From: Negativicutes bacterium
GTDB lineage: Bacteria > Bacillota_C > Negativicutes > Sporomusales_B > JARLHX01
Assembly (NCBI GenBank): GCA_031292035.1
Contig: JARLHX010000087.1
Location: forward strand, 54,617 to 118,616
Reading direction: 5' to 3'
Length of the DNA stretch: 64,000 nt
Shown one piece after another: positions 8,247 to 17,300 of the stretch. A program made the position numbers and the translations under genes. Under the pieces are notes generated by a model. The model was given only the letters and a program-made list of their open reading frames with translations. It did not search any database and was not told where the DNA came from. Position 1 is the first letter of the stretch. Each line of letters opens with the position of its first letter.

Positions 8247-9635
8247 ATGGACGAAGTACACAAGAAATTGCGGCTGATTCCGTCAATTGACAGGCTGCTC
8301 GCGGCCGCCGCGGGCGACACTGAGTGGGCCACATTGCCACCGGCAATAGTGGTAAATGCTTTGCGTCTAGCTGTCGATATGGTTCGCCAGAAAGTAAAAA
8401 CCGGCCAAGAGACCGAGGTGTCCCCTGAGGCCATTTTCGAAATAGCGCAAAGTTTGATGGGAAAAATTGCCGAACCGAGCTTGAAACCGGTTATCAATGC
8501 CACCGGAATTATTTTGCATACCAATCTTGGACGAGCGCCACTGAGTCACCGGGCCAAAGAACGACTGACGGCGGTTATGAACGGATACAGCAATTTGGAG
8601 TATGACACAGAGACAGGCGCGCGCGGCAGCCGCTACGACCATGTAACCGCGAAGATCTGTTTTTTGACAGGGGCAGAAGCTGCTCTGGTGGTCAACAACA
8701 ACGCAGCCGCCGTACTATTAGTCATGTCGGCGTTGGCCTGCGGCCGGGAAGTTATTGTCAGTCGTGGCCAGTTGGTCGAAATCGGCGGATCATTTCGAAT
8801 TCCAGATGTATTGCGGCAAAGCGGGGCAACCCTGCTAGAAGTCGGTACAACCAATAAAACCCATTTATATGATTATGAACAGGCAGTCGGCCCAAACACA
8901 GCAGCCATCCTTAAGGTTCACACCAGCAATTACCGGGTTGTTGGCTACACCGCCCAACCGGATGACGCAGCGCTGCTTGAACTGGCTCGCCGCCATTCGG
9001 TGCCATTGATCGATGATTTGGGCAGCGGAGCCTTATTGCCTTTTGCCGACTGTTCATGGAAGGAGCCAACAGTGAGCGAGCGGATTAGTGCAGGAGCTGA
9101 TATTGTTACCTTCAGTGGCGATAAACTGCTTGGAGGGGCCCAGGCAGGCGTCATTGTCGGGAAGAAAGTATATCTGGACAAACTGCGAAAACATCCGCTC
9201 CTCAGGGCTATTCGAATCGATAAACTGTCCTTGGCGGCGCTGGAAGGGACACTGCTTGACTATGAACTGGGAGATCCCATCGCAGATGTTCCTGTACAGC
9301 AAATGCTTGCTCAGACATTGCCGGAGCTGGAGCAACGGGCCATAAAACTGGCTGACACGCTCGTGCCGCTCGGACCGGACTGGGAAATTAAAGTGCTGCC
9401 AGTGGTCTCGCAGGCTGGTGGGGGAGCATTACCGACAGTGGAACTTGCCAGTTTCGGTGTTTCATTGAAGGCCGCGTATATGACGGCCGCAACTGTCGAA
9501 AGAGGACTACGACATGCGTCAACACCAGTGATTGCCAGGATTCAAGACGATAGGGTCATATTCGATGTACGCTGTTTATCAGAGCAGGAATTGGCAAAAG
9601 TCGGCCAGATCTGTCTTGCGCTCAGGAGGGGGTGA
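8247..9635 (+). CDS. selA: L-seryl-tRNA(Sec) selenium transferase
   Basis: 462 residues. This PLP enzyme converts Ser-tRNA(Sec) to Sec-tRNA(Sec) using selenophosphate. Visible are the N-terminal helical tRNA-binding part (RLIPSIDRLL), INATGIILHTNLGRAPL near residue 90, the NNNAAAVLL loop, and the PLP lysine in SGDKLLGGAQAG near residue 295. The ATG at 8247 is chosen over an in-frame upstream start because AAAAAGGGGA precedes it by seven bases. selB follows four bases after the stop, so the two form an operon. The selC tRNA gene was not found in the window. Confidence 0.95.
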   Translation: MDEVHKKLRLIPSIDRLLAAAAGDTEWATLPPAIVVNALRLAVDMVRQKVKTGQETEVSPEAIFEIAQSLMGKIAEPSLKPVINATGIILHTNLGRAPLSHRAKERLTAVMNGYSNLEYDTETGARGSRYDHVTAKICFLTGAEAALVVNNNAAAVLLVMSALACGREVIVSRGQLVEIGGSFRIPDVLRQSGATLLEVGTTNKTHLYDYEQAVGPNTAAILKVHTSNYRVVGYTAQPDDAALLELARRHSVPLIDDLGSGALLPFADCSWKEPTVSERISAGADIVTFSGDKLLGGAQAGVIVGKKVYLDKLRKHPLLRAIRIDKLSLAALEGTLLDYELGDPIADVPVQQMLAQTLPELEQRAIKLADTLVPLGPDWEIKVLPVVSQAGGGALPTVELASFGVSLKAAYMTAATVERGLRHASTPVIARIQDDRVIFDVRCLSEQELAKVGQICLALRRG

Positions 9636-9639
9636 GGCG

Positions 9640-11520
9640 GTGAAGCATCTTATCATTGGAACTGCCGGTCACGTGGATCATGGCAAGTCAGCTTTGATCA
9701 AGGCGTTGACAGGTACAGACACTGACAGGCTGAAGGAAGAAAAGCTGCGGGGTATTTCAATTGACCTCGGCTTCGCTGCTCTGCGTCTTGACGAGGATAT
9801 CACTCTCGGGATTGTTGATGTCCCGGGGCACGAACGCTTTTTAAAAAACATGCTGGCCGGAACCGGTGGCATCGATATGGCGATGCTGGTTATCGCTGCT
9901 GATGAAGGGGTGATGCCGCAGACTAGAGAGCATTTCGCGATGCTTCAGCTGCTGGGAATTCCGAGTGGCATTGTGGTATTGACCAAGACTGATAAGGTAG
10001 ACCAGGAGTGGCTGGAACTGGTTGAGGCCGATGTCAAACAGCTGGTAGAAGGAAGCTTTTTGGCATCGGCGCCGTTTGCCCGAGTATCGGCAGTCAGTGG
10101 CGAGGGTCTGGAGCAATTGCGTCAGCAGCTGCTGGTCATCGCTCAAAAGACGGAGGAACGCGATCATGACGCTCCCTTCCGCCTTTGGATCGACAGGTCA
10201 TTTTCGATTAAGGGATATGGAACGGTAGTGACCGGCTCGGCCCTCAGCGGAAAGGTTGCGATTGGCGATAGCCTGCAGGTCTATCCGGCAGGAACCACCC
10301 TACGTGTTCGCGGGTTGGAAAGTCATGGCTTAAAAAGTGAATGGATTATCGCCGGACAGCGCACTGCGATCAATATGGGCGGTAGCGATACGATGGGGCT
10401 GGCCCGTGGGATGGTTCTGAGTGCGCCAGGGCGGGGGCTGGTAAGCAATGTATGGGATTTGATCGCTGAATGGCAAGAGGAAGTCGCTAGTGGTACAAGG
10501 GTAAGGCTTCATCTCGGTACTGGCGAATTTTTGGGCAGAGTATATTATTATAAAGAGCGGCCAACCCGTTATATGCGGCTGCTTTTGGAAAAGCCGCTGC
10601 CTGGCGGATTGGGTGACAGGGCTATCCTCAGGCTATATTCGCCGCAGAACTTGCTTGGCGGAGTAACACTGGTTTCACCAGGAAGGGCATCACGTCGGCT
10701 GAGTAACGCCAGGCAAGAGTTGGCCGAGGCTGTGGCGGGCGGGAATGTCCTGGCAATTGTGTGCTGCTTGATTGCCGATTGCGATCAGCCGTCGACGGTT
10801 GAGGAAATCAAGCGACAGGCAGGCTATCTACGTGATGGAATGGTGGAGAAAGCGCTGGCCGATCTTCTGGCTGCAAACAAAATTGTCCTGAAAAAAGGTT
10901 ACTATTTAACAGTAGAAATGTTGGCAAGCTGGACAAAGAAATCCGTAGCCCTAATTGAGAACTTTCACCAAGCAAATCCAGAACGGGCCGGGCTGTCGAA
11001 AGAAATACTTCGCCAAAAGCTGGAACTAAAGGAGCGGGCCTTTGATGTTCTGCTGGACTCCTGGCAAAAACAGGGGCTGTTCATCCTTCAGGGTGCTGAA
11101 GTTGCCCTTCAGGAATTCGCCGCCAGCCATAATGACTGGCGAGAGACCTTAGTAGAAAAAGCAGGCAATTATCTAGAAAATTCTGGGTTAAATTCAATTG
11201 ATTGGCAGTATCTGGCGGAGAAAATGAAATTATCTCCCGAGAAGGCACGAGCTGCTCAAGAAATATTATTGCGGGATGGGACGCTTATTCGAGTTGGCGA
11301 TATGCATGTATACAGAAAAACAATTCAATACATTGCACAGAGGATTCGCCAGCATTTCACGGAACACACGACCCTTACAGTGGCGGAGCTTCGCGATATG
11401 GTCGGTACCTCACGGAAGATTGCACTGCCGCTCTTGGAATACTTCGATATGCATAAATATACAATAAGAGAGGGCGATAATCGTCGACCGGGGCCAAAAC
11501 TAAAGGATTTGTCAGAATAA
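9640..11520 (+). CDS. selB: Selenocysteine-specific elongation factor
   Basis: 626 residues. SelB carries Sec-tRNA to in-frame UGA codons marked by a SECIS hairpin. G-domain motifs are clear: GHVDHGKS near residue 8, DVPGHERF near residue 55 and TKTD near residue 110. EF-Tu-like domains II and III follow, then about 250 residues of winged-helix repeats at the C-terminus, which in this family bind the SECIS RNA. The start is GTG 9640 after AGGAGGGGG; a longer in-frame extension overlaps selA and is unlikely. A selenoprotein target, selD, is present 13 kb downstream. Confidence 0.95.
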   Translation: MKHLIIGTAGHVDHGKSALIKALTGTDTDRLKEEKLRGISIDLGFAALRLDEDITLGIVDVPGHERFLKNMLAGTGGIDMAMLVIAADEGVMPQTREHFAMLQLLGIPSGIVVLTKTDKVDQEWLELVEADVKQLVEGSFLASAPFARVSAVSGEGLEQLRQQLLVIAQKTEERDHDAPFRLWIDRSFSIKGYGTVVTGSALSGKVAIGDSLQVYPAGTTLRVRGLESHGLKSEWIIAGQRTAINMGGSDTMGLARGMVLSAPGRGLVSNVWDLIAEWQEEVASGTRVRLHLGTGEFLGRVYYYKERPTRYMRLLLEKPLPGGLGDRAILRLYSPQNLLGGVTLVSPGRASRRLSNARQELAEAVAGGNVLAIVCCLIADCDQPSTVEEIKRQAGYLRDGMVEKALADLLAANKIVLKKGYYLTVEMLASWTKKSVALIENFHQANPERAGLSKEILRQKLELKERAFDVLLDSWQKQGLFILQGAEVALQEFAASHNDWRETLVEKAGNYLENSGLNSIDWQYLAEKMKLSPEKARAAQEILLRDGTLIRVGDMHVYRKTIQYIAQRIRQHFTEHTTLTVAELRDMVGTSRKIALPLLEYFDMHKYTIREGDNRRPGPKLKDLSE

Positions 11521-11539
11521 ATAATATATATTTTGTATA

Positions 11540-11568
11540 TTGACAGTATAAAAACTAATTTTTATAAT
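11540..11568 (+). promoter_or_regulatory. Sigma-A promoter of the glutamate synthase operon
   Basis: TTGACA (11540-11545) and TATAAT (11563-11568) are separated by 17 bases: both boxes match consensus. The start should fall near 11575, leaving a leader of about 195 bases that holds the riboswitch. Confidence 0.88.
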
Positions 11569-11609
11569 TAGTGTGAACAGTGCGGTACTGTCAATAAAGA
11601 CAAATGTAC

Positions 11610-11740
11610 CAAGGGAGTGTGCCTAGGGTTCCGCGCCAACGGCGGCCTGGACCGAGCGGCACAGACGCTTTATGCGTTACACCGTGGGGATAAAAGACCC
11701 AGCGGAAGGTCCCGGATCGTTCCGGTATCTTGCGCGGGTT
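11610..11740 (+). promoter_or_regulatory. ykkC-family riboswitch (probable ppGpp subtype 2a)
   Basis: The leader contains the ykkC landmarks in order: CCTAGGGTTCCG (from 11621), GGCCTGGACCGAG (from 11644), ACACCGTGGGGATAAAAGACCC (11679-11700). A hairpin (CCGGA-TCGT-TCCGG) and a GC-rich arm run into TTTATTTTATTTT, a possible expression-platform terminator. The ykkC class includes guanidine-I, ppGpp and PRPP receptors. The ppGpp subtype is known in front of branched-chain amino acid and glutamate synthase genes, and a glutamate synthase operon follows here. Family assignment rests on visible motifs; ligand is inferred from context. Confidence 0.82.
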
Positions 11741-11769
11741 TATTTTATTTTGGAGAGAGGTGAACATTT

Positions 11770-12876
11770 ATGTGTCGGATAGGGGCCATAAAGAGCAAAG
11801 AGCCATTTCATCCTTCACAGGCATTGCGGTTAATGCTTCCCCAACAAGAAGGGCATGACAACTCCGGTTTCGCGATGGTCATGCAGGATCTTGATGGGAT
11901 CTTTGCTAGGTTTAAAGATAAGCCGTTGCTATCTTTGGCCTGCACTCAGCAGGGCGCAAAGCTGGTTGAGGACTACATGGAAGCCCACAACTTTGTGCGA
12001 GTGCACGAATGGGTGCCCAAGGTCAGCCGCAAGCCAGGCCTGGATATCAAAGCCATGCCGCTGTACATCTTCCGCTGCTATGATTATCCTGAGCAATACC
12101 GTAACGCATTACAGGCGGAAAAAGAAGAGTTGTTAATCAATACCAGGCTTGCCTTGCGTGTGATGTTGGAAACCGCCGACCAAGGTTATGTATTTTCGTT
12201 TTGGCCGGATGTCCTTACCTTGAAAGAGATCGGTGATCCCCGCGATATTGCCACCTACTTCCGGCTATGGGATGACAGCGGTGAATTGATGGCGAAAAAT
12301 GTAGTAGTTCAATGCCGTCAAAATACCAACTATGAAATTGTCCGTTATGCCGCCCACCCCTTCTTTATTCAGGGCTATACCCTCTGCGCCAACGGTGAAA
12401 ACACCTTTTACACCAAAAACAAAGAATATCAGATGTCACTACACCGCGGTTACATCGGTTTTGAATCAGACTCGCAAAATTTTCTTTATACGCTGCATTA
12501 TGTCTTGCATGAACTGAAGTGGCCGATAAAATATTACAAACATGTCATAACGCCGCTGCCCTTTGACGAGATCGCCAAGCGGGCGGACAGCAAAGAGCTG
12601 ACGGCTATCCGCCAGTCGCTCGGACACCTGGAAATCAACGGGCCGAATACCATTATCGGCATGTTGCCTGACAATAGCATCATCACATGCTGTGACTCCA
12701 AAAAGCTCCGCCCGGTCGTTGTCGGCTGCGATGGGACCACCACTGTTATCTCTTCAGAGGTGACAGGGCTCAATGTAATCCTCCCCAATCGCGATCCTGC
12801 CAAAGACATATACCCCAACGAGCGGGAGGTTGTGGTGATCACACCGGAAATGGAGGTGCAGCGATGGAAACAGTAA
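11770..12876 (+). CDS. Glutamate synthase glutaminase-domain subunit
   Basis: 368 residues. It begins MCRIGAIKS, so Cys2 becomes the N-terminal nucleophile of a class II (Ntn) glutamine amidotransferase once Met is removed. GHDNSGFAMV follows near residue 33, and a long alpha/beta domain follows. In bacterial GltB this domain is fused to the synthase; here it is a separate subunit, as in archaeal-type split glutamate synthases. It should release ammonia from glutamine and pass it to the next subunit. The 3' end overlaps the next gene by 13 bases. An RBS-like GGAGAGAGG lies before the ATG. Confidence 0.85.
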   Translation: MCRIGAIKSKEPFHPSQALRLMLPQQEGHDNSGFAMVMQDLDGIFARFKDKPLLSLACTQQGAKLVEDYMEAHNFVRVHEWVPKVSRKPGLDIKAMPLYIFRCYDYPEQYRNALQAEKEELLINTRLALRVMLETADQGYVFSFWPDVLTLKEIGDPRDIATYFRLWDDSGELMAKNVVVQCRQNTNYEIVRYAAHPFFIQGYTLCANGENTFYTKNKEYQMSLHRGYIGFESDSQNFLYTLHYVLHELKWPIKYYKHVITPLPFDEIAKRADSKELTAIRQSLGHLEINGPNTIIGMLPDNSIITCCDSKKLRPVVVGCDGTTTVISSEVTGLNVILPNRDPAKDIYPNEREVVVITPEMEVQRWKQ

Positions 12877-14498
12877 GAACGCAAGATCCTACTTTCAATG
12901 ACTTTCCCTGGAAGATTGAATATTTACCGGAACGCTGTACCATGTGCGGCAGTTGCGTCGCATCCTGTACCTTTCAGGCCATCGAGGCCGGTGTAGAGCG
13001 CCGGTCGACGACAATATCTACCGGACATCAGCCTGAACCTCATCAACAGCATAAGGCTGTGCCGGTCATAAAACAAAAAAATAAGCTGACCAACATATGT
13101 GTTGGCTGCGGGATGTGTGAAAAGGTTTGCCCGAACCGGGCCATCAGGCCGGTGCGCAATGAGGATTCCCGGATTAACCTTCTGGCGCGGACCGGCGGAT
13201 CGCCGATCAAGCGGGGCGGACGCAACAATCTCGAGAAAGACCGGACACTGGATAAAATCGTCATTGGCCGTATTTCCCAGATGACTGACCCGTCGCTCGA
13301 TTCTGAAAGACATACCTTTGATATTCTCGCCCCCTTTGGTAGAGTCTTGTTGCCTGGCGAACTTCCGCTGAGCGTGACCGACGGCGAGCTGCGTTTGAAT
13401 GACTGGACACCGCCTGTTCAGTGGATCTATCCGATCATTTTCAGCGACATGTCCATCGGGGCATTGTCCACGAGGGCTTGGGAAGCTATTAGTATGGCGA
13501 CAGCGTACCTGAACGAAAGACACAATATGCCTGTGCGGATGTGTTCGGGTGAGGGCGGCATGCCGGTCCAGCTGATGAAGTCCGAACAACTCAAATACAT
13601 GATTATCCAGATTGCATCCGGCCATTTCGGCTGGAACCGCATTATCAAGGCCCTGCCACATATGGTTGTAGATCCGGCCGGAATTCTCATTAAAATCGGC
13701 CAAGGCGCCAAGCCTGGCGACGGCGGACTGCTGCCGGCCGCCAAGGTGGCAGAACATATTCAGGCGATCAGGGGTGTGCCCAAAGCAGACCTCATGTCGC
13801 CGCCTAATCATCAGGGCTTATATTCGATTGAAGAATCGGTGCAAAAAATGCACATGTCTCTTAACGCCGCGTTTAAATTCCGGGTACCGGTGGCGATTAA
13901 ATGCGCGGCGTCAGCGACCTCTGTGTCGGTCTATAATAATCTTCTTCGCGATCCGTATCGGATATGCGGCGGCTTTTTCCTTGACGGCATCCAGGGCGGC
14001 ACAGGAGCCGCCAACGAGGTGTCGCTCGATCACACCGGCCATCCGGTTGTATCTAAAGTCAGGGAGTGTTATATCGCCGCTGTTAAACAGGGCCGCCAGG
14101 GGCAAATTCCCCTCTGGGCGGGCGGTGGATTTGGTTTGACCGGAAATGCGGCAGCCGATGCTTTCAAGATGATTTGCCTTGGCGCCAATGGTGTTTTTAT
14201 GGCAAAACTGTTAATTCAATTGTGCGGCTGTATCGGCAACGAAGAGGGACGCTGCAATGCCTGCAACACCGGGCACTGCCCCACCGGCATTTGCACCCAG
14301 GACCCTCGCCTGGTACGGCGTCTGGATGTCGATAAGGCAGCCCAGAATATTGTCGAGTATATGTTGGCTCTTGATGCCGAGCTACGCAAGTTGATGGCCC
14401 CAATCGGCAACAGCTCGCTGCCGGTCGGCCGTTCTGATGCGTTAGTTACTACAGACAAGGATATTGCGGATAAACTGGCGATTCAGTTCGCGTGTTAG
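12864..14498 (+). CDS. Ferredoxin-domain glutamate synthase, FMN-binding core subunit
   Basis: 544 residues. Residues about 15-95 carry two [4Fe-4S] motifs: CTMCGSCVASC and CVGCGMCEKVCP. The rest is the FMN-binding TIM barrel of glutamate synthase: YPIIFSDMSIGALS, GEGGMP, KIGQGAKPGDGG, DGIQGGTGAA and GGGFGLTGNAAADAFK. A Cys cluster CNACNTGHCPTGIC near residue 465 matches the [3Fe-4S] ligand region of GltB. It should combine 2-oxoglutarate with ammonia from the amidotransferase subunit. The extra N-terminal ferredoxin module suggests electron entry from ferredoxin or from the third subunit. The ATG at 12864 follows GGAGGTG inside the preceding gene. Confidence 0.88.
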   Translation: METVRTQDPTFNDFPWKIEYLPERCTMCGSCVASCTFQAIEAGVERRSTTISTGHQPEPHQQHKAVPVIKQKNKLTNICVGCGMCEKVCPNRAIRPVRNEDSRINLLARTGGSPIKRGGRNNLEKDRTLDKIVIGRISQMTDPSLDSERHTFDILAPFGRVLLPGELPLSVTDGELRLNDWTPPVQWIYPIIFSDMSIGALSTRAWEAISMATAYLNERHNMPVRMCSGEGGMPVQLMKSEQLKYMIIQIASGHFGWNRIIKALPHMVVDPAGILIKIGQGAKPGDGGLLPAAKVAEHIQAIRGVPKADLMSPPNHQGLYSIEESVQKMHMSLNAAFKFRVPVAIKCAASATSVSVYNNLLRDPYRICGGFFLDGIQGGTGAANEVSLDHTGHPVVSKVRECYIAAVKQGRQGQIPLWAGGGFGLTGNAAADAFKMICLGANGVFMAKLLIQLCGCIGNEEGRCNACNTGHCPTGICTQDPRLVRRLDVDKAAQNIVEYMLALDAELRKLMAPIGNSSLPVGRSDALVTTDKDIADKLAIQFAC

Positions 14499-14510
14499 GA
14501 GGGGTGGACA

Positions 14511-16826
14511 ATGTTTAAGATTAGTGGATTAGACGGTCACAAGCGAATGTCCACGCAGGATCTCCTGCAGGCAGTCAATCAAGCTTTGGCGGCTGGCGAA
14601 ACCGAATTTCATATTGAAGCCTCAGGCCAGCACGATATCGGCGGACCGCTCTGGCATCCCGAAGGAAAGACGCTCAAATTTTTTGTCTCTAATCCCGGGC
14701 AACGCCTGGGGTCGATGTGTCTGGAAGGAACGGAAATTCTTGTCGATGGGCCTGCTCCTGCTGATGTAGGCTGGCTCAATGCCGGCGGTAAAATTGTCGT
14801 TCGAGGCGACGGGGGCGATACCACTGCCCATTGCGCAGCCTCCGGCACCATCTATATTGGTGGCCGGGCCGGGACGCGCTCCGGCTCAATGATGAAACAC
14901 GATCCGCTCTATTCGGCGCCGGAATTTTGGGTGCTGAAGAACGCCGGCAGCTTTTCCTTTGAGTTTATGTCTGGCGGTATCGCTGTGGTTTGCGGTTATG
15001 ACAGTGAAGAATTCGAGTCTGTGCTGGGCGACCGCTCCTGTGTCGGTATGGTCGGCGGGATATTGTATTTTCGCGGAAAAGCCAGCGGAATATCACAAAA
15101 AGATGTAAAGATCAAGCCGCTGGAGTCTGCTGATATTGAATATTTGGCAGGACAGATGGGCGATTTCCTGGCCGCGATTAACCGTCCTGAGATCAAGGAC
15201 GAACTGACTGATTGGACTGAATGGCAAAAAGTTGTGCCGCTAACGTATGATGAGCGTCCGAAGAAAACCAATACCGATACCTTCTCTTTCCGCAGGAACG
15301 ACTGGGTGGCGGGGGGGATTTTCGGCGATGTAACTGTTGATGATTTTAACGTTATTGGTTTGGTAACCACCGGGCTATATCGTCAGAGGACGCCACAATG
15401 GGAGGATGCTCGCTATAGTGCACCCTGCGAGTTCAACTGCACGGCTTCCATTCCGTCGCAGCAGCGGTTCAATTTGCTTCGCGAAGGAAAAATTGACGAG
15501 GCCTACAGGCTGATTCTTGAGTATACTCCCTTTCCCGGATCGATTTGCGGCGCCGTTTGCCCCAATCTATGTATGGATGAATGTACCCGCGCCGAAGTCG
15601 ATATATCAGCCCAGATCGGGCAATTGGGTACTTATTCGCTAGATGTGACCCTGTCTGCTCCAGACAAGAAGACCGGGAAAAGCGTGGGCATTATCGGCGG
15701 CGGGCCGGCGGGGTTAACTGCCGCCTGGCAGCTGGCCCGAAAAGGGCATAGTGTTACAGTCTATGAAGCCGGTGACCGTCTGGGCGGAAAAATGGAACAA
15801 GTAATTCCTCGTTCCCGATTGCCCCAGGCGACTCTGGAAAAAGAGCTGCAACGGATTCAGGACCTCGGCGTGGAATTTAAACCAGGGGTGAAGGTTGACG
15901 CCGAGAAATTCCAGGCGTTGCGCGGCAGTCATGACGCCGTAGTGGTGGCGACAGGTGGTCACATTTCCCGGGTTATTCCCTGGCCGGGCCATGAGCGCAT
16001 CGTGAAAGGGATCGATTTCCTGAAAGCCATAAATTGCGGCGAAACGCCAAAAGTGGGTAAACAGGTCATTGTTATCGGCTGCGGAAATTCCGGTATGGAT
16101 GCAGCGGTAGGAGCCTATCAGATGGGTGCCCAGGAAGTGATCTGTATTGATGTCCAGGCCCCGGCAGCCTTTGCCAAAGAAATAGAACATGTGCAGTCTA
16201 TGGGCGGGGTACTGCTCTGGCCGGTGCAAACCAAGGAAATTACGGCAGAAGGAATCATTACCCAAGACGGGAAGCTGATCAAGGGCGACACTGTAATAAT
16301 CTCAATTGGCGAAAGTCCTGACCTGAGCTTTTTACCGGCGGACATACCCCTTCAGCGAGGCTATCTCCAACCAGCAGAGAACTATTCCATTGCAGCCGGT
16401 ATTTTCACAGCCGGAGACACCGTCCGTCCCGGCCGGTTGGTCGACGCTGTTGGCGCAGGCCGGCAGGCAGCTTTTGCGGCAGACGCATATTTGATGGATG
16501 GAAGTTATAAACCAGAAGTGAAGCAAAAAGTGCCGGCTGAGCGGATAAGCACGGCGTATTTCAAGCGCTGCCACAGCTGCGACCTACCGTCACCTACAGA
16601 GGATTACAATCGCTGTATCAGCTGCGGCACATGCCGTGATTGCCATATGTGCCTGAAATCCTGCCCGGAAAATGCGATTACCCGGGAAGCTTTGCCGGAT
16701 GGGAGCTACCAGTATGTCAGCGATGCTGACAAGTGCATTGGCTGCGGCATTTGTGCCGGTATGTGTCCCTGCGGTATTTGGACGATGTATGAAAACGCCG
16801 AACCGATCAATATGTACAAAGTGTAA
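14511..16826 (+). CDS. GXGXG domain - GltD-type oxidoreductase - ferredoxin fusion
   Basis: 771 residues with three modules. Residues about 1-250 form the GltB C-terminal GXGXG beta-helix (GGKIVVRGDGGDTT, GTIYIGGRAGTRSG). Residues about 330-690 are a GltD-like NAD(P)H:acceptor oxidoreductase: N-terminal cysteines CGAVCPNLCMDEC near residue 345, FAD motif GGGPAGLTAA near residue 393, and a second dinucleotide motif GCGNSGMDAA near residue 525. The last 80 residues hold a two-cluster ferredoxin (CISCGTCRDCHMCLKSCP and CIGCGICAGMCP). It completes the glutamate synthase with the two genes before it. The combination of the GXGXG domain with the electron-input subunit is a non-standard split. RBS GGAGGGG precedes the ATG. 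Confidence 0.88.
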   Translation: MFKISGLDGHKRMSTQDLLQAVNQALAAGETEFHIEASGQHDIGGPLWHPEGKTLKFFVSNPGQRLGSMCLEGTEILVDGPAPADVGWLNAGGKIVVRGDGGDTTAHCAASGTIYIGGRAGTRSGSMMKHDPLYSAPEFWVLKNAGSFSFEFMSGGIAVVCGYDSEEFESVLGDRSCVGMVGGILYFRGKASGISQKDVKIKPLESADIEYLAGQMGDFLAAINRPEIKDELTDWTEWQKVVPLTYDERPKKTNTDTFSFRRNDWVAGGIFGDVTVDDFNVIGLVTTGLYRQRTPQWEDARYSAPCEFNCTASIPSQQRFNLLREGKIDEAYRLILEYTPFPGSICGAVCPNLCMDECTRAEVDISAQIGQLGTYSLDVTLSAPDKKTGKSVGIIGGGPAGLTAAWQLARKGHSVTVYEAGDRLGGKMEQVIPRSRLPQATLEKELQRIQDLGVEFKPGVKVDAEKFQALRGSHDAVVVATGGHISRVIPWPGHERIVKGIDFLKAINCGETPKVGKQVIVIGCGNSGMDAAVGAYQMGAQEVICIDVQAPAAFAKEIEHVQSMGGVLLWPVQTKEITAEGIITQDGKLIKGDTVIISIGESPDLSFLPADIPLQRGYLQPAENYSIAAGIFTAGDTVRPGRLVDAVGAGRQAAFAADAYLMDGSYKPEVKQKVPAERISTAYFKRCHSCDLPSPTEDYNRCISCGTCRDCHMCLKSCPENAITREALPDGSYQYVSDADKCIGCGICAGMCPCGIWTMYENAEPINMYKV

Positions 16827-16836
16827 GTGTTGTCAT

Positions 16837-16878
16837 CACAGAAAAACATCGCCGGTGAATAGGCGATGTTTTTCTGTG
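16837..16878 (+). terminator. Terminator of the glutamate synthase operon
   Basis: CACAGAAAAACATCGCC (16837-16853) pairs perfectly with GGCGATGTTTTTCTGTG (16862-16878), followed by TTTTT. A 17-bp stem with an eight-base loop. Confidence 0.9.
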
Positions 16879-17010
16879 TTTTTGCCGAGAATAGTGGTCA
16901 TTCTGGCAGGAATCCAGTAAAAGCTTGAAGAATAAATTGATACTGTAATCCAGGCAGACGGATGTTCGCCGTAGAAACACAGTGGAGGACAGGATATACG
17001 CAAATAAATA

Positions 17011-17040
17011 TTGACAGCATTTAGCCAGTACACCTATAAT
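17011..17040 (+). promoter_or_regulatory. Sigma-A promoter of livK leader
   Basis: TTGACA (17011-17016) and TATAAT (17035-17040), spacing 18. Transcription should start near 17047, about 250 bases before the livK start. Confidence 0.85.
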
Positions 17041-17046
17041 TAAACA

Positions 17047-17204
17047 CGAAGACAAAGCATCCCCGCAGTGCGCGCTGGAAACATTGAGGGGCCAATGGTT
17101 ACCGTTTATGTACACCGGCAGCGGAACAGTGTTCGGAATGCACTAGGGGGCGAAACCCTTGCAAAAGTTCTGCCAGTGAATTTTGCCGGGCTTTTTGTGT
17201 TTTT
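17047..17204 (+). promoter_or_regulatory. Structured leader with terminator: candidate riboswitch/attenuator of livK
   Basis: The leader folds into several hairpins, among them AGGGG-GCGAAA-CCCTT (17145-17160). Its 3' half competes with an intrinsic terminator in which CCC-TT-GCAAAA-G-TTC (17156-17170) pairs with GAATTTTGCCGGG (17178-17190), followed by CTTTTTGTGTTTTT. Mutually exclusive hairpins just before a transporter gene are the form of an attenuator. I see no T-box sequence, no Leu/Ile/Val-rich leader peptide and no motif of a riboswitch class I can name. A branched-chain amino acid signal is plausible but inferred. Confidence 0.55.
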
Positions 17205-17300
17205 GAGCGAAGTGGCTCGGCAGCAGAAGGGGGGAGTCGGGGAAAGCGTTTGTGTAGCTGAGGAATCAGGAAAGAACAATATCTGAAGGAGGAATTATTA

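Noticed and set aside
11610..11712. Possible tRNA(Sec) gene (selC) after selB
   Set aside because: No acceptor stem pairing or UCA anticodon loop; the motifs CCTAGGGTTCCG and GGGATAAAAG belong to the ykkC riboswitch family.
12924..13811. 295-residue minus-strand frame
   Set aside because: Antisense of the glutamate synthase core gene; no domain pattern or RBS.
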